The notes under the pieces were generated by a model. That model was not told the origin of the DNA. It did not search any database and was given only the letters and a program-made list of their open reading frames with translations. A stretch of DNA of 23,353 bases from CAYRAV01 sp964422365 (GTDB taxonomy: Bacteria > Bacillota > Clostridia > Lachnospirales > Lachnospiraceae): positions 1 to 23,353 of the forward strand of contig CAYRAV010000051.1 of assembly GCA_964422365.1 (NCBI GenBank). Reading direction: 5' to 3'. Within the stretch, counting starts at the first letter, position 1; every line of letters begins with the position of its first letter. A program made the translations under genes and the position numbers. Shown here piece after piece: positions 16,681 to 22,646 of the stretch.

Positions 16681-17735
16681 GAAAGCACTTCATTACAATA
16701 TTAATAAGTACACTCATATTAACTGGGTGTTCTTCTTCAAGCAAAGTATTATTGCCATATCAGAAAGATGCTATGAATGAAATTAGTATTTCATCTGCAT
16801 CTGAGCAAGACATTAATACTGGTGTTCCTTTGTTTGCAAAGAATCTCTGTGTATATTCCATTACTAAAAAAGATAAACAAGATCCTGCGATGACCGCAGA
16901 TGCTAGTATGCTGGTAAATGCAACTGACCAAAAAGTATTATTTGCGAATAATATTTATGAGCGCATTTATCCCGCAAGTGTAACAAAAATTGTAACTACT
17001 ATGTTAGCATTAAAATATGGAACCCTTTCGGATACTGTAACAATAAGTTACAATGCATCCCATATTACAGAAGTAGGAGCTACAAAGTGTGGTTTAAATG
17101 AAGGTGACCAAGTTCAATTGGGTGATTTATTGTATGGATTTTTAATATGTTCTGGTAATGATGCTGGCATTGCAATTGCTGAACATATTTCGGGAGATGT
17201 CGATTCTTTTGTGAAATTGATGAATGAAGAAACAAAGAGATTAGGATGTGTTGGTTCAAATTTTATAAATCCTCATGGTTTACATGATGACCAACATTAC
17301 ACTACTACGTATGATATGTATTTGATATTAAATGAACTGCTTACCAATAATGTTTATAAAGATGAATTTGTCAAAATTATTAATTCATCTACTATAACGA
17401 TGAATTATAAAGACAGAAACGGAAATCCGGTTTCAAAAACATATAATAATACCAATCAGTATTTGCTTGGTACACGAACAATGCCAGATAATGTAAAAGT
17501 TGTTGGCGGCAAAACCGGTACAACTAGCAGAGCAGGTTATTGTCTTGTATTATATAGCACAGGAGAGGATGGAAAAGATTATATGTCTTTTGTATTTCAT
17601 GCAGATAGCAGCGATTCATTATATTCACAAATGAGTCATTTATTAGATATGATACCTGTTGCAAATACTTCTGATAAAGAAACTGATACTAGAGAGGATG
17701 GGATGTCAACAGTAGGGACCGATGGAACTTCTTAA
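16677..17735 (+). CDS. D-alanyl-D-alanine carboxypeptidase (DacA/PBP5-type), predicted lipoprotein
   Basis: This serine D,D-carboxypeptidase of the S11 family removes the terminal D-Ala of peptidoglycan stem peptides. Active-site motifs are complete: S101-V-T-K104, S159-G-N161 and K279-T-G281. The N-terminus is a lipoprotein signal with lipobox L-T-G-C18 (MRKHFITILISTLILTGC), so the mature enzyme should be lipid-anchored outside the membrane. The protein ends about 70 residues after KTG with an Asp/Thr-rich tail. It lacks the usual C-terminal PBP5 beta domain and amphipathic anchor, which the lipid anchor could replace. ATG 16677 overlaps the mgsA stop (ATGA). A TTG at 16659 would add six residues ahead of the signal peptide and is less likely. 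This is the last + strand gene before the repeat-rich junction. Confidence 0.92.
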   Translation: MRKHFITILISTLILTGCSSSSKVLLPYQKDAMNEISISSASEQDINTGVPLFAKNLCVYSITKKDKQDPAMTADASMLVNATDQKVLFANNIYERIYPASVTKIVTTMLALKYGTLSDTVTISYNASHITEVGATKCGLNEGDQVQLGDLLYGFLICSGNDAGIAIAEHISGDVDSFVKLMNEETKRLGCVGSNFINPHGLHDDQHYTTTYDMYLILNELLTNNVYKDEFVKIINSSTITMNYKDRNGNPVSKTYNNTNQYLLGTRTMPDNVKVVGGKTGTTSRAGYCLVLYSTGEDGKDYMSFVFHADSSDSLYSQMSHLLDMIPVANTSDKETDTREDGMSTVGTDGTS

Positions 17736-17756
17736 AAAATATATATGCAGCGTATT

Positions 17757-17861
17757 AAAAAATAGGACTGTCATATTAGGAATAGTATCTTCTATATAGT
17801 ACTTGTATTTAACAAAACTGTATATAAAAAGCTATTCTTAATTTTTACAATCCTATTTTTT
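17757..17861. repeat. 105-bp imperfect palindrome, possible terminator
   Basis: AAAAAATAGGACTGT (17757-17771) is the reverse complement, with one mismatch, of 17847-17861. Further in, TTAGGAATAG (17776-17785) matches the reverse complement of 17832-17841, again with one mismatch. The whole stretch can fold as a long hairpin ending in a T run. The same TCCTAT (17851-17856) can instead pair with ATAGGA at 17864-17869, giving a small hairpin with a TTTTTTG loop. Starting 21 bases after the carboxypeptidase stop, it could end transcription from either side. It is A/T-rich and not a classical GC-hairpin terminator; a degenerate mobile palindrome is the alternative. Confidence 0.5.
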
Positions 17862-17873
17862 TGATAGGAAACA

Positions 17874-18099
17874 AGAGCGTGTTTGAAAATTCATTGCCCC
17901 AATCTGCACGCCTCACCTTGCGTACCCATTCGGGCATACCGCAATCCATGTCCTTTCGGGCTGGCGGACTTCGTTTGATATGGTATGGATATTTGTCCCA
18001 AATTCATTCAATGCAGCCCGCTATACCTCATGAATTTGGAACGAATCCCTCACAAATTGTGACATACATCTTGTAATAAGCAATTTTCAAGCATGCTCT
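17874..18099. mobile_element. MITE-like non-autonomous element, copy 1 (226 bp)
   Basis: The left end AGAGCGTGTTTGAAAATT (17874-17891) is mirrored by the right end 18081-18099, whose reverse complement is AGAGCATGCTTGAAAATTG. The interior is visibly richer in G+C than its surroundings. It contains more inverted repeats: CCAAATTCAT (17998-18007) with ATGAATTTGG (18030-18039), ATCCAT with ATGGAT, and CACAAATTGTG at 18051-18061. No convincing gene is inside; the 71-codon open frame across it lacks a ribosome binding site and any family likeness. No clear target-site duplication was found. A second copy of the same family lies at about 18567-18648. Terminal inverted repeats, small size and no transposase fit a MITE. 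A structured RNA is the alternative. Confidence 0.7.
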
Positions 18100-18125
18100 A
18101 ATGTAACATAAAAATTTTTGAGAGT

Positions 18126-18326
18126 TTATTCATTATTTGCAATACGTCCAAAATAGCTAAGTGCATATAATCCGCCTATTCCTACAATTGCATAGACAAT
18201 TCTTGACCAGACTGTCATATTGCCAAAAATCATTTGTACTAAATTGAAATTAAAAAAGCCGATTAGTCCCCAGTTGAGTGCACCAATAACAACAAAAATC
18301 AAAACAATATAATCTATCGTTTTCAA
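18126..18326 (-). CDS. DUF378 family small membrane protein (YuzA-like)
   Basis: This 66-aa product has two hydrophobic segments (about residues 5-24 and 43-60). It carries the DUF378 signature IGALNWGLIGFFNFNLV and a second block, SRIVYAIVGIGGLYAL. Function is unknown; family members are small integral membrane proteins. The start is TTG at 18326-18324, nine bases after GGAGG on the minus strand. An upstream extension to 84 codons lacks a suitable ribosome binding site and reads through non-conserved sequence. It is the only minus-strand gene in the window. It is flanked on both sides by inverted copies of a MITE-like repeat, which suggests an inserted or rearranged segment. Confidence 0.88.
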   Translation of the reverse strand: MKTIDYIVLIFVVIGALNWGLIGFFNFNLVQMIFGNMTVWSRIVYAIVGIGGLYALSYFGRIANNE

Positions 18327-18414
18327 AATGACACACCTCCTTTTACTAGTACAACGAATATTAGGTAATTGGCAGTTCAACTTACCTATTTTACTGATAA
18401 CACTACATATTCAA

Positions 18415-18436
18415 ATTATAGCATAGCTGGTTATGC
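18415..18436 (-). promoter_or_regulatory. Extended -10 promoter for the DUF378 gene
   Basis: On the minus strand the sequence reads TGCTATAAT, a perfect extended -10 (TATAAT at 18420-18415). No good -35 is visible, which is tolerated with an extended -10. GCATA (18421-18425) and TATGC (18432-18436) form an inverted repeat directly upstream and could be an operator. The leader of about 80 nt contains TAGGTAA/TTACCTA arms (18361-18388 region) that can form a hairpin. Confidence 0.55.
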
Positions 18437-18566
18437 CTGCATTTGTAAAGCGGCACTCTCAGAAAAATTTTATCATTAAACTTCCAAAACTTAATCTTTG
18501 TTATACTAGAGATTATAATTTGAGATTTCAATAAACTTTTGAAAAGTATTTTAAAACTATCTGCGG

Positions 18567-18648
18567 AATCATGTTTGAAAATTACTTATTACAAATAATG
18601 CTGAAAGCAAGGGTGCAGATTGCTGTAATAAAATTTCAAACATGTTCT
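18567..18648. mobile_element. MITE-like element, copy 2 (about 82 bp, internally deleted, inverted)
   Basis: Ends are ATGTTTGAAAATT (18571-18583) and, inverted, the region up to CATGTTCT (18641-18648). The reverse complement of its right half contains AGAACATGTTTGAAA and CAATCTGCAC, matching the left end of copy 1. Its left half reads TTGAAAATTACTTATTACAA, matching the reverse complement of copy 1's right end (TTGAAAATTGCTTATTACAA) except at one base. It is therefore the same family in the opposite orientation, with about 140 bp of interior missing. Exact borders are uncertain by a few bases because the outermost left bases diverge. Confidence 0.7.
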
Positions 18649-18702
18649 AATTCTAGTATGAACAGAGTTGAACAAAATATACAATAAATTTTAAAATAAG
18701 AC

Positions 18703-18731
18703 TTTAAAAAATAGTAAAAAAAAAGTATAAT
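18703..18731 (+). promoter_or_regulatory. Putative promoter for the HlyD-like/ylm cluster
   Basis: A perfect TATAAT (18726-18731) is preceded at 17 bases by TTTAAA (18703-18708, 4 of 6). Initiation near 18738 would give a leader of about 28 nt that retains the strong AGGGGAGG. A weaker alternative is TTGAAC (18668-18673) with TAAAAT (18692-18697). Confidence 0.55.
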
Positions 18732-18765
18732 GGTAGCTGGGCTTAAGATTAGGGGAGGTTGGACA

Positions 18766-20202
18766 TTGAGCAGAAATAAAACTAGAAATAACAATATTGT
18801 ACGTTATAAAAGACCACTTCATTTAAATGTTGGAATGATTGCATTTGCTATTATTTTTATATATGTTGTTATTATATGTATTATGTATTTTCAAAAAAAG
18901 CGGGTTTCTATTTATGAAGTTATAGAAACAAGTATTGCAGATGATAATACTTGCAAAGGAATTATTCTTCGTAATGAAGAGATCATTACAACAGATAAAA
19001 CAGGCTATATTAACTATTATTTTGGCGAAGGAGAAAGAATTTCGAGTAAAAGTACAGTTTACACTTTAGATGAAAATGGGGATTTGTATGATATGCTTTC
19101 AGATGTGGATATAGAAGGTTCCATGACTTCTGAAGACAGCCGGAATATTCGTAATAATATATCTGAACTGAATCAATCATTTGATGGTTCTGATTATACA
19201 TCAATACAAGAATTTAAATATAGTATTGAAAATACTATTTTGGAATTTACCAATGAACACATGATGTCACAATTAAACAAGTTATTAAAAGAAAATGGAA
19301 AAAAAAAGAGTTTTAAAGTGGTAAAATCTTCAAAAAGCGGAATTATTACATATTCACAAGATGGTTATGAAAATAAAGAAGCAAACGATATTACTGCAAA
19401 TGATTTTAATCAAAGTGATTATCATCGTGTACAATTGCGTACAAATGAAGCGGTGCCTTCTGGAAATGCTGTGTATAAGATTGTTACAGATGAAAATTGG
19501 TCAGTCGTGATTCAATTAACAGCAGCTCAATATGAAAAATTATATGAAAAAGAAACAGCTGTTGATACCGCTACACCAACCACTACAATCACATTTTTAA
19601 AAAATGATTTAACTACAACAGTGACATATCAGACTTTTCAAAAAGATGATAATTATTTTGCAGAATTAAAATTAACAAAATATATGGTTCAATTTATCAA
19701 TGATCGATTTGTTGATGTAGAATTATCTGTAAATTCAGCAGAAGGGTTAAAGATTCCCAATACTTCTATTATAGAAAAAGAATTTTTCTTGATACCAGCA
19801 GACTATTTTACAGTTGGCGGTGATTCTGGCAAAAACGGTTTGGTAAAAGAGGTATATGATGAAAAAGGAAATCTTTCATTAGAATTTATTGCAACAGATA
19901 ACTATTATGAGGAAGATGGATATGCATATGTCAATGGGGACTTATTTGAAGATGGTGAATGGATACAAAATGAAGAGACTTCAGAACATTATCAATTATC
20001 TAAAAAAGCAAAATTGCAGGGAGCATATAATGTAAATCAAGGGTATAGTATTTTTAAAACAATTGAAATTTTATATCAGAATGAAGAATATTGTATTGTT
20101 AAAAAAAATACACCTAATGGATTAGCCGTATTTGATCATATTATAGTAGATGCACAAGATATTGATGATGAGGAAATTATTAATCAGTATAAAAATCAAT
20201 AA
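18766..20202 (+). CDS. HlyD/membrane-fusion-like single-pass protein in the division cluster (function unknown)
   Basis: The 478-aa product has a short basic N-terminus, one membrane helix (about residues 22-42) and a large extracytoplasmic part. CKGIILRNEEIITTDKTGYINYYFGEGERISSKS resembles the first lipoyl-like half-motif of HlyD-type adaptor proteins. SKSGIITYSQDGYE (after about residue 180) resembles the second half, and a beta-rich C-terminal region follows. The long helical hairpin of classical adaptors is short, and no ABC or RND transporter gene lies nearby. Start is TTG 18766, seven bases after GGGGAGG; the in-frame ATG at 18730 lies upstream of that site and overlaps the putative -10. 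yggS begins 59 bases downstream. Presence in front of sepF/divIVA hints at an envelope or division role, which is inference. Confidence 0.75.
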   Translation: MSRNKTRNNNIVRYKRPLHLNVGMIAFAIIFIYVVIICIMYFQKKRVSIYEVIETSIADDNTCKGIILRNEEIITTDKTGYINYYFGEGERISSKSTVYTLDENGDLYDMLSDVDIEGSMTSEDSRNIRNNISELNQSFDGSDYTSIQEFKYSIENTILEFTNEHMMSQLNKLLKENGKKKSFKVVKSSKSGIITYSQDGYENKEANDITANDFNQSDYHRVQLRTNEAVPSGNAVYKIVTDENWSVVIQLTAAQYEKLYEKETAVDTATPTTTITFLKNDLTTTVTYQTFQKDDNYFAELKLTKYMVQFINDRFVDVELSVNSAEGLKIPNTSIIEKEFFLIPADYFTVGGDSGKNGLVKEVYDEKGNLSLEFIATDNYYEEDGYAYVNGDLFEDGEWIQNEETSEHYQLSKKAKLQGAYNVNQGYSIFKTIEILYQNEEYCIVKKNTPNGLAVFDHIIVDAQDIDDEEIINQYKNQ

Positions 20203-20204
20203 TT

Positions 20205-20232
20205 TTATAAAAGTGTTGACAACTTCTTTTAT
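20205..20232. repeat. Imperfect palindrome upstream of yggS
   Basis: ATAAAAG on the left and CTTTTAT on the right flank GTTGACAAC, itself symmetrical around its centre, so most of the stretch forms one imperfect palindrome. It includes a perfect TTGACA (20216-20221). It is not GC-rich and has no T tract, so it is more like a protein-binding site than a terminator. Its role is unknown. Confidence 0.3.
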
Positions 20233-20261
20233 CTATGTCAATATAGGAAAGGTATGGTAAT

Positions 20262-20954
20262 ATGGTAATAGAGAATTTAAAAATTGTAGAAAAAAATATT
20301 GAGGAATCTTGTAAAAGGGCAGGTCGTGACCGCAATGAAGTAACATTAATTGCGGTAAGTAAAACAAAACCAGTAGAAATGATTCGTGAAGCAATAGATT
20401 ATGGAATGGTACATTTTGGTGAAAATAAGGTACAGGAAATGCTTGATAAAATAGAAGCAATACCTGATAAGAATCTTCAATGGCACATGATAGGACATTT
20501 ACAACGGAATAAAGTAAAATATATTGTTGATAAAACTTGTTTGATACATTCTGTTGATTCTTTGCGGTTAGCGGAACAAATTGAGCAGGAGGCAGCAAAG
20601 AAAAATGTAATTGTGAATATTTTAATAGAAGTCAATATTGCCAGAGAAGAAAGTAAATTTGGCATTATGCCAGAGGAACTAGATGGATTGTTGGATAAAA
20701 TGAAAAATTTTTCACATATAAAGGTAAAAGGGCTAATGACAATTGCTCCATTTGTCGAAAATTCAGAGAAAAACAGGATGCATTTTCGAAATTTACATCA
20801 ATTATATATTGACATGAAAAGTAAAAACAACGATAATATTAGCATGGAGATTCTTTCGATGGGTATGACAGGGGACTATGAAGTGGCCATTGAAGAAGGT
20901 GCAACAATGGTGAGAGTTGGAACGGGGATATTTGGCAATAGGTATTATGTATAA
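20262..20954 (+). CDS. yggS: YggS/PROSC family PLP-binding protein
   Basis: This family (B. subtilis YlmE, E. coli YggS, human PLPBP) is a single-domain alanine-racemase-like barrel. It binds PLP and helps buffer the cofactor and amino-acid pools, without a known enzyme activity. The Schiff-base lysine is K34 in IAVSKTKPVE, matching E. coli K36. HFGENKVQE, WHMIGHLQRNKVKYI, KGLMTIAPF and LSMGMTGDYEVAIEEGATMVRVGTGIFG are all standard. Length (230 aa) is normal. ATG 20262 is 9 bases after AGGAAAGG. Placement before sepF is conserved across Firmicutes. Confidence 0.97.
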   Translation: MVIENLKIVEKNIEESCKRAGRDRNEVTLIAVSKTKPVEMIREAIDYGMVHFGENKVQEMLDKIEAIPDKNLQWHMIGHLQRNKVKYIVDKTCLIHSVDSLRLAEQIEQEAAKKNVIVNILIEVNIAREESKFGIMPEELDGLLDKMKNFSHIKVKGLMTIAPFVENSEKNRMHFRNLHQLYIDMKSKNNDNISMEILSMGMTGDYEVAIEEGATMVRVGTGIFGNRYYV

Positions 20955-20980
20955 AAACAAAGAGTTAGGAGTGAAATATA

Positions 20981-21583
20981 ATGGCTGGTTTATTAAACAA
21001 TATTTTAGGCTATTTAAAATTATCTGATGATGAGGACTATGATGATTACATGAGTGAATTTGAAGAAGAGGAGGAGGAAGAGATTCGTCCTGAACGCACC
21101 AGCAGAAGTACAAGACGTACACAGGATTCCTCTGTTTCAAGCGAAAGAAGAACATTTAGAGAACGTTCAGGATATTCTTCTGGAAGTACAGACATAATGG
21201 AAGATAATGTTGCTCCAAGAAGATCTTTGAGATCTGAAAGAAATACTGGAAGTAAGGTGGTACCAATGAGAACTGTGTCGAAAGGAGAGATGGAAGTTTG
21301 TATTGTAAAACCTTCAACTTTTGAAGATGCACAGGATGTATGTAATATTATTTTAAGCGGGCGTGCGGCAGTTGTAAATTTAGAAGGTTTTGATGCAGAT
21401 GAGGCACAAAGAATTATGGATTTTATATCTGGCTGTATTTTTGCAGTGAATGGAAAATTACATCGTATTTCAAAGTTTATCTTTATCTTTTCGCCGGAAA
21501 ATGTAGATATCTCTGGAGATTACATGGATTTGATATCTGAGAACAGCAACAGTTCTTCGTTGACCATTAACAGTGGGTTCTAA
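20981..21583 (+). CDS. sepF: Cell-division protein SepF
   Basis: SepF tethers FtsZ to the membrane and bundles its filaments at the division ring. The N-terminus MAGLLNNILGYLKL is the expected amphipathic membrane helix. An acidic, then Ser/Arg-rich, low-complexity linker spans about residues 16-105. The folded SepF domain runs from EVCIVKPSTFEDAQDVCNII through VVNLEGFDADEAQRIMDFISG to FIFSPENVDISG. At 200 aa it is longer than B. subtilis SepF (about 150), with the extra in the linker. Start is ATG 20981 with GTTAGGAG upstream. Confidence 0.96.
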   Translation: MAGLLNNILGYLKLSDDEDYDDYMSEFEEEEEEEIRPERTSRSTRRTQDSSVSSERRTFRERSGYSSGSTDIMEDNVAPRRSLRSERNTGSKVVPMRTVSKGEMEVCIVKPSTFEDAQDVCNIILSGRAAVVNLEGFDADEAQRIMDFISGCIFAVNGKLHRISKFIFIFSPENVDISGDYMDLISENSNSSSLTINSGF

Positions 21584-21589
21584 AATAAT

Positions 21590-21850
21590 ATGATGCAGGT
21601 TATATACCAATCACTATATTTATTTTTTGTAGCATTACAATTTATGATGTTTACATATGTTATTGTTTCATGGATGTTTGAAAAATCGATAATTCATAGG
21701 ATTTTAAAAGAATTGATAGCACCATTAACAGCTCCAATCAAATATTTCTTAAAATTATCTATTTTTCAATCGCACATGGATTTTTCATTTATTATTTTAT
21801 ATATTTTTATATTTTATATGCAGGCATTTTTTTATAATCTACTAAACTGA
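21590..21850 (+). CDS. ylmG: YggT family (YlmG) membrane protein
   Basis: The small YggT/YlmG protein has two hydrophobic stretches (about residues 5-28 and 62-84) separated by the family-like segment LKELIAPLTAPIKYFLKL. Its molecular role is unresolved; the family is linked to division and membrane organisation by synteny with sepF. ATG 21590 (or the adjacent ATG 21593) is only 6 bases after the sepF stop. No clear Shine-Dalgarno sequence precedes it, so translation is probably coupled to sepF. Length (86 aa) is normal. Confidence 0.9.
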   Translation: MMQVIYQSLYLFFVALQFMMFTYVIVSWMFEKSIIHRILKELIAPLTAPIKYFLKLSIFQSHMDFSFIILYIFIFYMQAFFYNLLN

Positions 21851-21875
21851 TGATATAGTAAAATAAGGAGTCTTT

Positions 21876-22634
21876 ATGGCAATACAAGAAGAATTATTAC
21901 AAAAGAGGTTTCTTGAATTAGCAACTACTGCTTACTATCGGAAAATATGTATGTATACTGATTTTTTGAATTTAAACGAACAAAATGTATTCTTTACCAA
22001 AGTAGTACCAATGATTCCACAAATAAAATATTCCTCATGGGGCGGATATGATAATGCAGAACGTACTATTTTTTGTTTTAGCAGTGATGATACTTTTTTG
22101 GAACCTGATTATCCTTTGCATACAATAAAAATAGCACCTATTAATAGTAAATTCAGTGATACTTTAACGCATCGGGACTATTTAGGTGCTTTGTTGCATT
22201 TAGGGATTGAACGCAATAAAATTGGAGATATTATAATTTGTGATAATATTGCATATGTGTTTTTACATGCCCACATCAAAGATTTTGTATTACAAGAATT
22301 AAAAAAAGTAAAGCACACTTATATTACTTCTGAAGAAATAACCGATGTACATTTTAGTATCGAACCGACATTGAAAGAAATAACAGGATTTGTTTCATCT
22401 GTCAGATTAGATGCAGTTTTAGCGGTTGCTTTTAAAGAATCCCGAACAAAACTTGCAGCATACATTCGTTCAAAAAAGGTTTTTATTAATAGTAAATTAA
22501 TCGAAAACAATAGCTATATGTTAAAAGATGGTGATGTGATTTCTGTTCGTGGAATGGGGAAATTTATATTTTCAGGAACAATAAAACAGTCAAAAAAAGG
22601 ACGGTATTGTATTACAGTTCAAAAATACATTTAG
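21876..22634 (+). CDS. ylmH: YlmH family S4-domain RNA-binding protein
   Basis: YlmH-like proteins have an N-terminal domain and a C-terminal S4 RNA-binding domain. Members have been connected with ribosome-associated quality control as well as lying in the division cluster. The S4 domain is at about residues 180-245: SVRLDAVLAVAFKESRTKLAAYIRSKKVFINSK followed by LKDGDVISVRGMGKFIF. The middle part, HRDYLGALLHLGIERNKIGDIIICDNIAYVF, is also typical. Length (252 aa) is normal. ATG 21876 follows AAGGAG; divIVA begins 12 bases downstream. Confidence 0.95.
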   Translation: MAIQEELLQKRFLELATTAYYRKICMYTDFLNLNEQNVFFTKVVPMIPQIKYSSWGGYDNAERTIFCFSSDDTFLEPDYPLHTIKIAPINSKFSDTLTHRDYLGALLHLGIERNKIGDIIICDNIAYVFLHAHIKDFVLQELKKVKHTYITSEEITDVHFSIEPTLKEITGFVSSVRLDAVLAVAFKESRTKLAAYIRSKKVFINSKLIENNSYMLKDGDVISVRGMGKFIFSGTIKQSKKGRYCITVQKYI

Positions 22635-22646
22635 GAGGTTACAGAA

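Noticed and set aside
17861..18076. 71-codon + strand open frame in the junction region
   Set aside because: It lies almost entirely inside the MITE-like element, has no ribosome binding site and no family likeness; the frame probably reflects the element's higher G+C content.
18498..18519. TTGTTA/TATAAT pair on the + strand as a promoter
   Set aside because: The spacing is only 10 bases and no gene follows closely; the TATAAT at 18726 is a better candidate.
20216..20244. TTGACA with CAATAT and an upstream TG as a yggS promoter
   Set aside because: Initiation would fall at about 20250-20253, inside the yggS Shine-Dalgarno sequence, leaving no usable leader; the -10 is also poor.
20233..20598. 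121-codon minus-strand frame opposite yggS
   Set aside because: It is antisense to a well-conserved gene, with no ribosome binding site and a low-complexity hydrophobic product.
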